From: Roseimicrobium sp. ORNL1
Lineage (GTDB): Bacteria > Verrucomicrobiota > Verrucomicrobiia > Verrucomicrobiales > Verrucomicrobiaceae
Reading direction: 5' to 3'
Assembly (NCBI RefSeq): GCF_011044495.1
Contig: NZ_CP049143.1
Coordinates: forward strand, 6,386,001 to 6,450,000
Length of the DNA: 64,000 nt
In this document: in pieces, positions 55,611-63,403 of the stretch
Position numbering within the stretch: position 1 is the stretch's first letter
How the letters are laid out: each line of letters opens with the position of its first letter
Position numbers and translations under genes: made by a program
The notes under the pieces: model-generated
The model's database searches: none
Told to the model about the DNA's origin: nothing
Seen by the model: only the letters and a program-made list of their open reading frames with translations

Positions 55611-56720
55611 TCATGGCAGCACCACTTTCTTCCCCGTCTTCGCCGACTCACGCGCTGCCTCCTGAATCTCCATCGCGATGAGATTGGTCTCCAGGGAAGA
55701 CATGCTGCCCTTGGGATCGATTTCACCCCGAATCACGGCGGCAAAATACTCCACCGATGAGCCATAGGGCGCGGGCAGCGGTGCAGCAGTCTTCTCCTCG
55801 GGACGCTTGGCGCGGTCGAGTTGGATTTCATAGTCCGTGGGGTTGATCGTCCGGATGATGCCTTTGCGGCCGTAGATTTGCACATCCTTGCGCGGGAAGG
55901 TCCAATCCCAGGACGCCTGGATGATGCCCTGTGCCTGCGGATACTCGAGGATGAGCGTGGCATTGTCGTCCACCTGCGTCCACGTCTCGGGCCGGTTGGT
56001 CTGGAAGACGGCCGTGACCGACTTCGGACGTTGATTGCCCAGCAGCCAGGTCGTGATGACGCCACCGTAGCAGCCGAAGTCCGACGATGCGCCGCCGCCA
56101 TTGAGCTTTGGATCCTTCAGCCAGGCGAGGAACTCGGGTTGTACACGGTCAGGTCCGGGATGGCCGAAGTGGCCCACGATCTTCGTGAGCACCCCGAGTT
56201 GCTGCTCCTCGACACAGATGCGGTGAGCCTCCCCGAGGCATGAATACCACGTCGTCTCGAGATTCGTCAGGAGTTGAATCTTGTGCTTCCCTGCCAGCGC
56301 CGCCATGCGGTCAGCGGCGGCCTTATCGACGGCAAGCGGCTTTTCCACAATCACGTGAATGCCACGCGGAGCCGCCGCTTCGACTGCGGCCAGATGGTCG
56401 TACGTGTTGGTGAAGACCCAAATGGCTTGCGGCTTCTGCTCATCCAGCATCTTTGGGAGATCGGAGCCGAAGGGCACCTTCTCGAGTTGGAAGCGTTCCT
56501 TGTACCGGTTCACCACTTCCTGGTTGGGCTCATAGATGCCGACGATCTCCACCGAACCTAGGTTGGCCTTGTGCAGGAATCCGCTCACGTGACCGTGGAC
56601 GAGACCTGCGATGATGACTTTCACGGGAGCAGGAGCAGGCGCAGGCGTCGGCGAGTCCGCGGCGCGGACTTCAAAAGCACCGACGAGAACCAGGACTACA
56701 AATAGGAAGCTCTTAAGCAT
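55611..56720 (-). CDS. Secreted Gfo/Idh/MocA-family oxidoreductase
   Basis: A 369-aa protein with a Sec-type signal peptide ([17 protein letters not shown]) and a Pro/Ala spacer, then an NAD(P)-binding Rossmann domain ([17 protein letters not shown], family GxGxxG altered to GLVHGH), the family lysine in [17 protein letters not shown] (about residue 130) and a C-terminal GFO/IDH/MocA domain. Exported members of this family are frequent in Planctomycetes and Verrucomicrobia and are thought to act on sugars. The loss of the usual GxGxxG glycines is worth noting. Confidence 0.88.
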   Translation of the reverse strand: MLKSFLFVVLVLVGAFEVRAADSPTPAPAPAPVKVIIAGLVHGHVSGFLHKANLGSVEIVGIYEPNQEVVNRYKERFQLEKVPFGSDLPKMLDEQKPQAIWVFTNTYDHLAAVEAAAPRGIHVIVEKPLAVDKAAADRMAALAGKHKIQLLTNLETTWYSCLGEAHRICVEEQQLGVLTKIVGHFGHPGPDRVQPEFLAWLKDPKLNGGGASSDFGCYGGVITTWLLGNQRPKSVTAVFQTNRPETWTQVDDNATLILEYPQAQGIIQASWDWTFPRKDVQIYGRKGIIRTINPTDYEIQLDRAKRPEEKTAAPLPAPYGSSVEYFAAVIRGEIDPKGSMSSLETNLIAMEIQEAARESAKTGKKVVLP

Positions 56721-56803
56721 CCATCAATAGAGTGCGTGGCCTCGCGTTTCTTGCAGGAATCGCGAGATGATTGCGCTGAAATCACGAAGAAGCGAAAGCT
56801 TCT

Positions 56804-56881
56804 CCAAGGATCGGGGGCACTCTTGCCCCCTCAGTGGTATGCAACGCGAAATTGGGGGCAAGAGTGCCCGCTGATCCTTGG
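56804..56881. repeat. CACTCTTG palindrome, copy 2
   Basis: Arms 56804-56830 and 56854-56881 are near-perfect inverted repeats (core GGGCACTCTTGCCC) with a 23-nt loop. The core relates it to the element at 52797. It lies between the 3' end of nuoG and the 5' side of the oxidoreductase gene. Confidence 0.75.
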
Positions 56882-56886
56882 GGAAA

Positions 56887-56942
56887 GCGCATCCGTTTTT
56901 TTGATGCGCCGCGCCGACCTGACCGCACAGAGGACTGTGCGG
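56887..56942 (-). terminator. Two hairpins after nuoG
   Basis: On the minus strand after the nuoG stop come CCGCACAG-TCCT-CTGTGCGG (56923-56942, perfect 8-bp stem) and GCGCATC-loop-GATGCGC (56887-56909) whose loop holds seven A/T. Neither has a classical T-run, but together they may end nuoG transcription. Confidence 0.4.
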
Positions 56943-56958
56943 ACCACCAAGCAACGAA

Positions 56959-58692
56959 CTACCCAACAATAATCCCCTTCGCCTTGCGCTCGCGTTCGCG
57001 CTCCAGCAGGGGGATCTTCTCGTCGGTCTCCATGACCTGCACGCCGAGGTCGCCGATGCCACGCAGGGTCTTGCCCTGGAAGATGGCGATTTCACCGGCC
57101 ATGCGCTTGAAGACATCGTCCACAGAGTGGAGGCCGTTCGATCCGCTCACGGCGAGGATGAGGTCACGCAGGATTTCCCAGTCGTCATGCGCTTCGCCGG
57201 GGAGTTCCACCGCCTTGTTCAGGCGCTGGAGACGGCCGGTGACATTGATCATGCTACCGCGCTTCTCGGCATAGGTCGCTCCGGGGAGCACCACATGGGA
57301 GAGCTCAGCGGTCGCATTCGCCAGCACGTGGCTGGAGGCGAGGAATTTCAGCTTGCCCAGCACTTCCTTGGTGAGGCCGAGCTTCAGGAGGTTTTCGCCG
57401 AGGGCGAGCACGACCTTGATCTTGCCCGCCGTGATGTCGGCGATGATCTGGTCGAGCTGCTTGCCAGGCTCCGTGCCCCAGATGGTGCGCACCCCATTGC
57501 TGTTGGGGTTCATGTCGGCGGCACGCAGGAAGTTGTCGGCCTCGCGGGTGCGGGGCACCACATCGAACTGCGAGGTACCGAGCGCCTTGATGAGGGCCTT
57601 CGCGAGGTAGAGCTCTTCATTCGTCATGCGCGCGGAGGCGATGACGGCAATCTGGTCGGCGGGCACTCCGGCGACACCCTGCGCCACGGCGAGGATGGCG
57701 TCCTTCCACGTCGCGGCCTGGTGCTTGCCCGCCGCCTTCTTGATGAGCGGCTGGGTGAGGCGGAACTCGCTGTTGACGAAATGGAAGTCGAGACGGCCAC
57801 GGTCGCACATCCACGTGCTGTTCACGTCGTTGTTCTCGCGCGGGGTCTGGCGGTAGATGGCCTGCTGGCGGGAGGAGATCTCCATGTTGCAGCCGCGGCC
57901 GCACTGCGTGCAGATGGACTTCGTTTCCTTCAGGAACCAGACGCGCTGCTGGAAGCGGAAGTCATTCGAGGTCAGCGCTCCCACCGGGCAGATGTCCACG
58001 GTGTTGAGCGAGTAATTGTTCTCCAAGCGCTTGCCGGGGTGCACCGCGAGGGTGGTGTGGCTGCCGCGCTCCGTGAAGCCCAGCACCGGATCATCCACGA
58101 TTTCCGCGCAGAAGCGAATGCAGCGGGAGCACATGATGCAACGCTCGTCATCCAGACGCACGCGCGGGCCGACATCGACATTCTTCGGCTTCTTGACCTT
58201 CTCCTCGCGGAAGCGGCTCTGGCCATTGCCATGCTCCACGCTGAACTCCTGCAGACGGCACTCACCGGCCTGGTCACAAATGGGGCAGTCGAGGGGGTGA
58301 TTGATGAGCAGGAGCTCCATCACGCCGCGGCGGCATTCTTCGCTCAGCTTGCCCCCAGTACGGATGCCCATGCCTTCGCTGACGGTATTCGCGCAGGCGA
58401 TGACGGGACGCGGCATCCAGCCGATGACCGGCATGCCGTGCTCGTCCTTCGCAGGCTCCTGGCCGGGGGTGGGACGGGGGGGCATGCCCATCTCCACGAG
58501 GCACATACGGCAGTTGCCGGGGGAGGAAAGCTTCGGGTGGTAGCAGTAGTGGGGCACCAGCTCACCCGCGATACGGCACGCCTCAATCATGCGCATGCCC
58601 TTGGGGAACTTGTGCCACTTGCCATTGATCTGCACGTTCACCGTGTCCACCGGAGGCGGCGAGGCGGAGGCGCTGGCAGGGGCAGTACTCAT
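56959..58692 (-). CDS. nuoG: NADH-quinone oxidoreductase subunit G
   Basis: A 577-aa iron-sulfur subunit of complex I. The [2Fe-2S] set is YCYHPKLSSPGNCRMC plus VIACANTV; the His/Cys [4Fe-4S] set is HPLDCPICDQAGEC; the ferredoxin set is CIMCSRCIRFC with DICPVGAL; and a CTQCGRGCNM plus STWMCDRGR group opens the molybdopterin-like domain. The total length is short compared with E. coli (908) or Thermus (783), so the C-terminal molybdopterin-like domain is reduced. A long Ala/Ser/Pro start precedes the fold. It is separated from nuoH by about 15.7 kb and stands alone here. Confidence 0.94.
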   Translation of the reverse strand: MSTAPASASASPPPVDTVNVQINGKWHKFPKGMRMIEACRIAGELVPHYCYHPKLSSPGNCRMCLVEMGMPPRPTPGQEPAKDEHGMPVIGWMPRPVIACANTVSEGMGIRTGGKLSEECRRGVMELLLINHPLDCPICDQAGECRLQEFSVEHGNGQSRFREEKVKKPKNVDVGPRVRLDDERCIMCSRCIRFCAEIVDDPVLGFTERGSHTTLAVHPGKRLENNYSLNTVDICPVGALTSNDFRFQQRVWFLKETKSICTQCGRGCNMEISSRQQAIYRQTPRENNDVNSTWMCDRGRLDFHFVNSEFRLTQPLIKKAAGKHQAATWKDAILAVAQGVAGVPADQIAVIASARMTNEELYLAKALIKALGTSQFDVVPRTREADNFLRAADMNPNSNGVRTIWGTEPGKQLDQIIADITAGKIKVVLALGENLLKLGLTKEVLGKLKFLASSHVLANATAELSHVVLPGATYAEKRGSMINVTGRLQRLNKAVELPGEAHDDWEILRDLILAVSGSNGLHSVDDVFKRMAGEIAIFQGKTLRGIGDLGVQVMETDEKIPLLERERERKAKGIIVG

Positions 58693-58742
58693 CGTAATAA
58701 GGCTAGAGGCATTAATGGATTCGCGGGAGTGTCCAGCAAGGG

Positions 58743-58766
58743 GAATTTGTGAAAAATTTCACAAGC
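58743..58766 (-). promoter_or_regulatory. CRP/FNR-type dyad upstream of nuoG
   Basis: The same 24-bp sequence as upstream of nuoH, holding the dyad TTGTGAAAAATTTCACAA (58747-58764). Its centre lies 63 bp before the nuoG start, a usual activator position if the transcript begins close to the gene. Confidence 0.75.
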
Positions 58767-58908
58767 GTGAGTGGTGGCCCGACCGGTCCGTGTGCGGTCA
58801 GGACCAAGGTCAGACCACCAACGACGCCCCAGTTTCTCCAAGAAACCACAAAAAGACCTTGCAGTCCGTGTACGTGCAGTCTCCCGTCACGCAGCCCTGA
58901 CGGCTGCC

Positions 58909-59250
58909 ATGCGCTCGATTGTCACTTTCTTGGTGGGCCTTTCCCTCGCCGCCCTTGCCTGCGGCGCGGAACCGCCTGCGGCGAATCCTGCCAAGGCACC
59001 TCGTGAGACCTACCCGCTCTATGGGAGGGTGGTGTCCATCAGTTCCCAGACGCTCGTGATCAAGGGCGGCAGTGGCAAGCCGGACCGGTCCTTTGCCCTA
59101 AGCCCAAACCTCACCATCAAGAAGGACGAGAAACCCGCCACCCTCGCCGACGTCGTGGCAGGGCAGTGGGTGGGTGGCTCGGTGCGCAAGACTGCGACAG
59201 GTCCGCCGCTGCTGGAGAAGCTGAACCTCAGCGTGAAACAGAAGCCGTAG
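58909..59250 (+). CDS. Small secreted protein of unknown function
   Basis: A 113-aa protein with a signal peptide (FLVGLSLAALACGA), possibly a lipoprotein (LAALAC). The mature part is a small beta domain: YPLYGRVVSISSQTLVIKGG, DRSFALSPNLTIKKDEKPA and VVAGQWVGGSVRK, like OB- or DUF5666-type repeats. I start at ATG 58909, directly before the signal; the open frame begins at 58771. No operon partner. Confidence 0.7.
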   Translation: MRSIVTFLVGLSLAALACGAEPPAANPAKAPRETYPLYGRVVSISSQTLVIKGGSGKPDRSFALSPNLTIKKDEKPATLADVVAGQWVGGSVRKTATGPPLLEKLNLSVKQKP

Positions 59251-59283
59251 GGGAGCGTTACGCCCTCATGCATATCTCCAGCC

Positions 59284-59370
59284 CTGCAGCGCCCCACTTT
59301 CCGAGCCGCAGGAAATCACCCCAGTTCAAGGAGCGGCACTAGCCTAGTGCCGGATCTGCAGCGCCCCACT
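59284..59370. repeat. Direct repeat and palindrome upstream of lipid kinase gene
   Basis: CTGCAGCGCCCCACT occurs at 59284-59298 and 59356-59370. Between them is a 19-nt near-perfect palindrome CGGCACTAG-C-CTAGTGCCG (59334-59352). Together they could be operator sites for the lipid kinase gene, about 90 bp downstream, or the terminator of the small secreted gene. Confidence 0.5.
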
Positions 59371-59457
59371 CGCGCTGAACCAGGAAGTCCACCCCGGCAC
59401 CCGCACCCGATTTCGAGGTAGCACGTCACACCGCCCCCTCCTTCCCTTCCCCTTCGC

Positions 59458-60447
59458 ATGCCTGCGACCGACTCCGCCCCCGACTCCCCCACCCTCGACC
59501 CCACACCGACTTGGACCAAGGCCACCGTGGTGCTGAACCGTGAGTCGGGCGCCGTTTCCTCCCTTGGCCCGGAGACCTTGGTAGAGGACCTGAAGGCGGA
59601 ATTCCTGAAAAACGGCATCACCGCCACGGTGCATCTCGTGAAGGGGTCTGAGCTGGAGGCCACTCTGAAGCAGGCCAGGGATGACGACAGCGATGCTGTG
59701 GTGGTAGGCGGGGGAGATGGCACGGTGGCTGCCGCCGCTGCCCTGCTCGCCGGCGGGGACAAGCCGCTGGGCGTGCTGCCCTTTGGCACCTTCAACATCG
59801 TCGCACGCGATCTGAACATCCCGCTCGACTGGCAGGAGGCCGTTGCGGCCCTCGCCACCGCGTCCCCCACGAGGATGGATCTCATGGAGGTGAATGGCGG
59901 TCTGTATTGCTGCGTTTGCGTGCTGGGTTTCTTCCCCGCGCTGAAGATGGCGCAGCCGGAGCATCATGGGAACTGGGTGGTGCGCACCCTGCAGACCTGC
60001 TGGCTCGGATTGCGTAGCATGGCCACCTTTCCGCCGCTCGACTTGAAGCTGATGCTTGATGGCAAGGAGATCCATCGGCGCACCCGCTTCGCGCTGCTCG
60101 CGAACAATGACTACGAGGAGATGTTCGGCCTCATCCCCAAGCGCAAGAGCATCAACGGCGGCTACTTCACCATCTATGTCTCCAACCACCGCACGAATAT
60201 CGGCATGACCCGCGCGCTGATCTCGTGGATCCTCGGCCGGTTCAAGCAGGACAAGGAACTCACGATTTTCCACACGGATGAACTCGACATCGTCGTCCGC
60301 CGCAAAGGGGTGATTCCCGTGATGGTGGATGGCGAGGTGAAGAAGCTCACGTCACCGCTGAAGATAAGGACACGGCCGCAGGAATTGTGTGTACTGGCAC
60401 CAGCAGAGACGAAGGAAAACGTGGAGCATGAAAAGGCGGAGCCATGA
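59458..60447 (+). CDS. Diacylglycerol/lipid kinase family protein
   Basis: A 329-aa protein with the DAGK catalytic signature VVGGGDGTVAAAAALL (about residue 82) and LGVLPFGTFNIVARDL, followed by a beta-sandwich lipid-kinase domain ending in a VPVMVDGEVKKL-like strand. These kinases phosphorylate diacylglycerol or related lipids (YegS/BmrU family). The usual GTxNDFAR is GTFNIVARD here, a known variant. No signal peptide. Confidence 0.92.
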   Translation: MPATDSAPDSPTLDPTPTWTKATVVLNRESGAVSSLGPETLVEDLKAEFLKNGITATVHLVKGSELEATLKQARDDDSDAVVVGGGDGTVAAAAALLAGGDKPLGVLPFGTFNIVARDLNIPLDWQEAVAALATASPTRMDLMEVNGGLYCCVCVLGFFPALKMAQPEHHGNWVVRTLQTCWLGLRSMATFPPLDLKLMLDGKEIHRRTRFALLANNDYEEMFGLIPKRKSINGGYFTIYVSNHRTNIGMTRALISWILGRFKQDKELTIFHTDELDIVVRRKGVIPVMVDGEVKKLTSPLKIRTRPQELCVLAPAETKENVEHEKAEP

Positions 60448-60530
60448 GAAAGTAGTCCGCCGAGCCTCGGCGGTCACCGTGTCAGAACCCACGATCTTCC
60501 ACCCGCTATACACGGAAGAATCCCGTGAGG

Positions 60531-60569
60531 GAATAGCCGCAAGAGAACGCAAAGAGCACAAAGGAGAGA
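60531..60569. repeat. GCAAAAGAACGCAAAG-type repeat, copy 1
   Basis: GGGAATAGCCGCAAGAGAAC then GCAAAGAGCACAAAGGAG; shares about 30 of 36 positions with copies at 60895 and 62132. Confidence 0.7.
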
Positions 60570-60894
60570 GTGCCTATAGCACACCCTCCGAGCGCCTCAG
60601 TGACGTCACGAATTCCTGGAATCCTTCTTCGCTTGCTGACGACTCACGCTCGCCTTCAGGTGGCCCTTCATGCGCGTCTTCACTCCTGCCGTTTTCAGTT
60701 TGACCTGCGTGATTCGCGCTTTGGTTGCCACTTTCTTGGCCCTGGCAGCACCCCTCGTCGTAGATTTTATTTTCATCGTCGGTGTGGGTTGGCGGTTAGC
60801 AGTTGGCGTTAACGAACCATTGGCACATGGCGTGCCGATCTGGAGTGTACTCTTCTTTGGGTATGCATGGCCATCACAAAGTCGCCGTCATGAA

Positions 60895-60930
60895 GGGAAT
60901 GGCCGCAAAAGAACGCAAAGAACACAAAAG
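60895..60930. repeat. GCAAAAGAACGCAAAG-type repeat, copy 2
   Basis: GGGAATGGCCGCAAAAGAAC then GCAAAGAACACAAAAG; this copy is closest to a consensus of the three. Confidence 0.7.
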
Positions 60931-61052
60931 TTTTTGCCGGTGGAGAAGCTCTTCAACAACGCGCGGTGGCAAGCCTCCAGCAGTGCACATGTGCGTCAGT
61001 TAAGGAAACCGTATTTTGGATAAACAGCGAGATGGGGCACTGCGCATCCACT

Positions 61053-61252
61053 CTACGCACCAGGTCGCTTTGCGTCGTGGAGTGCGGTGGCAAAGGCCTC
61101 CCTTGAGGCCGCGACACCGCTTTGAACGAAGGAACCTCGTCCCCAAGTCCCAGAGAAGTTCCGTGGAATCCAGCATCCGAAGCTTCCCAGTGGGACAGCT
61201 TGTCGACGTCCTTCAGACCGAGCACGGCACCCACCCTCAGCACGATTCGCAT
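61053..61252 (-). pseudogene. Remnant of a RelE/ParE-like toxin
   Basis: Directly overlapping the antitoxin stop, a frame starts MRIVLRVGAVLGLKDV and reaches SLGLGDE, which resembles the start and the S/GLGDEF turn of RelE/ParE toxins. Continuation in a second frame reads SFVQSGVAASREAFATALHD, as expected after a frameshift. No intact toxin ORF is present. The case rests on position and short motif resemblance. Confidence 0.35.
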
Positions 61253-61464
61253 TCGAGCACTCGCGCTTTGATCGCCGCCCACGTGGTGGATGAGTCAGGA
61301 TGGTTTTTGAAATGCTCCATCCTTCGCTCCAATTCGCTGACGATGGTGTCGGAGACGGGAAGATCGGAAGGGTGTGCTTCCAATTGGTTCCAAAGCTCCG
61401 ATGCAAGCTGCAGCTTTTCCAAAGCTGACAAACGCTCCACTTCCGGAAACCGTTCGAGGATCAT
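61237..61464 (-). CDS. Addiction-module antitoxin (Unstab_antitox family)
   Basis: A 75-aa protein beginning MILERFPEVERLSALEKLQLA (family-typical), with LASELWNQLEAHP, LPVSDTIVSELERRM and TTWAAIKARV, the pattern of the putative addiction module component family that is normally paired with a RelE/ParE toxin. An upstream ATG at 61491 adds nine residues. The expected toxin downstream appears decayed, so this antitoxin is probably an orphan. Confidence 0.75.
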   Translation of the reverse strand: MILERFPEVERLSALEKLQLASELWNQLEAHPSDLPVSDTIVSELERRMEHFKNHPDSSTTWAAIKARVLECESC

Positions 61465-61668
61465 GCGTGGAAGATGACCCCAATGCCGCATTCCGCAACC
61501 CGGATCGAATCATCAGGAGCAACCCGGTCCGAAGTCCCTCGCGCTGAAGAAAAATCGGTGGAGGGCTCTTGCATGGCGGCACCTCATCCCCACCCCAAAA
61601 GCAAAGAACGGCAACGCGATGCCCGCGCTGCCGTCCTCGGTCGGCCCGACTCTGCACCTACTGCTTGC

Positions 61669-61953
61669 TTAGGCGCGGTAGCTTTTCTGGAAAGTGGTGT
61701 AGGACCCGTCGCTGAAGTAGTTCGCATACGTCACCACCGTCACATGGTAGATGTACTTGTGGCCGCAGTGGTCGTAGGCATAGCGGCACTGCGTGGTGCG
61801 GCAAATCTCCTTGGTGCACACATAGGTCGGCGTGCAGTAGAAGGAATGATTGTGGTTGTGTTTCTCGAATTTGAATCCGTGGTCGTGGGCGCTCGCAGTG
61901 GGGGCAAGGGTAAATCCGGTGATCGCGAGGGCTACTATAGCAAGGGTTTTCAT
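61669..61953 (-). CDS. Small secreted His/Cys/Tyr-rich protein
   Basis: A 94-aa protein: signal peptide LAIVALAITGFTLAPTASA, then HDHGFKFEKHNHNHSFYC, five cysteines in total (FYCTP, YVCTKEICRTTQCRYAYDHCGH) and a Tyr-rich end. The His and Cys content suggests metal binding or disulfide stabilisation. No family is recognised. The start at 61953 fits the signal peptide; the frame opens at 62082. Confidence 0.65.
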   Translation of the reverse strand: MKTLAIVALAITGFTLAPTASAHDHGFKFEKHNHNHSFYCTPTYVCTKEICRTTQCRYAYDHCGHKYIYHVTVVTYANYFSDGSYTTFQKSYRA

Positions 61954-62131
61954 GGCACTGGTTTGAGTTGGAGTTTGGAGAGATTCAAAAGTGACTCTCA
62001 TCCGTTCTCTGATTGCATGTAGGCCCGCTCGCGTTTGTATCAAAAAATCTTCGGGAGCATTCACAGGCCGTATGCAAATCACAGATCCGGAGCCCCCGGA
62101 ATGCGCTCAGCACAAGCTCCAAGGAACGTCG

Positions 62132-62173
62132 AAGGGATTGGCCGCAAAAAGACGCAAAAGGCACAAGAAGAGG
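62132..62173. repeat. GCAAAAGAACGCAAAG-type repeat, copy 3
   Basis: AAGGGATTGGCCGCAAAAAG then ACGCAAAAGGCACAAGAAG; a diverged copy of the repeats at 60531 and 60895. It adjoins the inverted-repeat element at 62170. Confidence 0.65.
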
Positions 62174-62396
62174 CGCCAGCCAATGTGGTCCCGTACGCGG
62201 GACTGCCCTCAGCGTGAATCAAAACCCAGTCGCGAAGCGCCAAATATTCAGAGGACACCATCCGCCCTCAGACGTTGCATCAGGACACATCACACCATAC
62301 AGGCTTCGATCCACCTCAAAGGGAAGCACAGGCGCTGCGCGCAAAAATAGAATGATTCACGCTGAGGGCAGCGTGAGCCACCTTGGCTGGCGCCTC
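62170..62396. repeat. Element with long terminal inverted repeats, non-coding
   Basis: Inner arms 62203-62221 and 62353-62371 are a perfect 19-bp inverted repeat (CTGCCCTCAGCGTGAATCA). Outer arms 62170-62188 and 62378-62396 match at 18 of 19 (GAGGCGCCAGCCAA core). The interior of about 130 bp has no gene. The size and structure resemble a MITE or a large structured repeat. Confidence 0.7.
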
Positions 62397-62449
62397 CTCT
62401 CTGGCACCCTCAGGCTATCAACTATCAACCCTAAACCATCAACTCCCTC

Positions 62450-63232
62450 TCACAGCGCTCTCGCATACGCCCCACCATCCACCAACAACGCCTCACCGGT
62501 GATGTAGCTTCCTGCTTCACTCGCGAGCAGCAGGGCCGGACCAGCGAGTTCCCTCGGCTGCCCCCAGCGTTGCAGGGCCGTGCGGGTGGCGAAGGCATCC
62601 TTCTCCTTGTCATTCAAAAGGCTCATCGGCAGATCGGTGAGGAAAGGTCCGGGGCAGAGGCAGTTCACGGTGATGTTGTACGTGCCCAGGTCCAGTGCGC
62701 TCGCTTTGGCCATGCCGATGAGGCCCGCCTTGCAGGCGGAATAGACATTGCGCTTCTCCTTCGAGCCCACGCCCAATACGGAGGACACATGGATGATGCG
62801 ACCCCACTGGCGCGACTTCATCCCCGGCACCAGCGCCCGCGTGAGCGCCATGCAACTCGTGAGGTCCAGTTCCACAATACGGTCCCAGGCTTCATCCGTG
62901 ATTTCATCGATGGCCTGCGGCTGGTTGCTGCCCGCGTTGTTCACCAGGATGTCCACCTTGCCCAGGCGCTTCTCCGCCTCGGCCGCCAGATTCTTCACCT
63001 GCGCGCGGTCCACCATGTCCGCCACCATCCACTCTACCTTCACCGAAAGCCCCTCACCAATCTCCGCCGCCGCCTTCTTCAACTCCTCCTCACTCCGGCT
63101 GGAGATGAACACATCCGCCCCCGCCTCCGCAAACCCCCGCGCCATCGCCTTGCCCAGTCCCTTGCTGCCGCCCGTCACCAATGCCGACTTGCCCGTGAGA
63201 TCGAAGAGAGGATGGATATGTGCCTGTGCCAT
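62450..63232 (-). CDS. SDR-family oxidoreductase
   Basis: A 260-aa classical short-chain dehydrogenase. The cofactor motif is TGGSKGLGKAMA (about residue 19), with NNAGSNQP, the catalytic Ser in HVSSVLGVGS and the YSACKAG (YxxxK) pair, and a CPGPFLTDLP loop. It probably uses NAD(P)H on an alcohol or sugar, similar to gluconate 5-dehydrogenase-like SDRs. Start is ATG 63232; twelve Pro-rich residues upstream are unlikely to be translated. Confidence 0.93.
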   Translation of the reverse strand: MAQAHIHPLFDLTGKSALVTGGSKGLGKAMARGFAEAGADVFISSRSEEELKKAAAEIGEGLSVKVEWMVADMVDRAQVKNLAAEAEKRLGKVDILVNNAGSNQPQAIDEITDEAWDRIVELDLTSCMALTRALVPGMKSRQWGRIIHVSSVLGVGSKEKRNVYSACKAGLIGMAKASALDLGTYNITVNCLCPGPFLTDLPMSLLNDKEKDAFATRTALQRWGQPRELAGPALLLASEAGSYITGEALLVDGGAYARAL

Positions 63233-63403
63233 GGCGGGATTGTAGCGTGGGGGTGGAGGGGGATGCAAGTAGCCTAATCGAACATGAATGCACTCACATC
63301 GACCAAGGACGTCTTCGCGTTTTACACTTGCCTTCCCGAATTCAGTTAAATACGTTCATTTAGTCCAAGGAAAAAATATCACTCTAGCGACGACTCAACG
63401 TAT

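Larger units (their letters stand above)
60448..61052. other. Intergenic region without supported gene
   Basis: About 600 bp. A hairpin CCGCCGA-GCC-TCGGCGG (60457-60473) follows the lipid kinase stop. Two copies of a GCAAAAGAACGCAAAG-type repeat lie at 60531 and 60895. The open frame 60670-61023 has a hydrophobic start but repeat-derived middle and no family, so I do not call it. Confidence 0.5.
61954..62449. other. Intergenic region with repeats
   Basis: About 500 bp without a supported gene. It contains the third GCAAAAGAACGCAAAG-type repeat and a 227-bp inverted-repeat element, listed separately. Confidence 0.6.

Noticed and set aside
57127-58752. Plus-strand open frame of 541 codons opposite nuoG
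   Set aside because: Antisense shadow of nuoG with low-complexity His/Ala/Leu composition.
60670-61023. Hydrophobic 117-aa open frame after the lipid kinase gene
   Set aside because: Its second half is the GCAAAAGAACGCAAAG repeat translated, and no family or ribosome binding site supports it.
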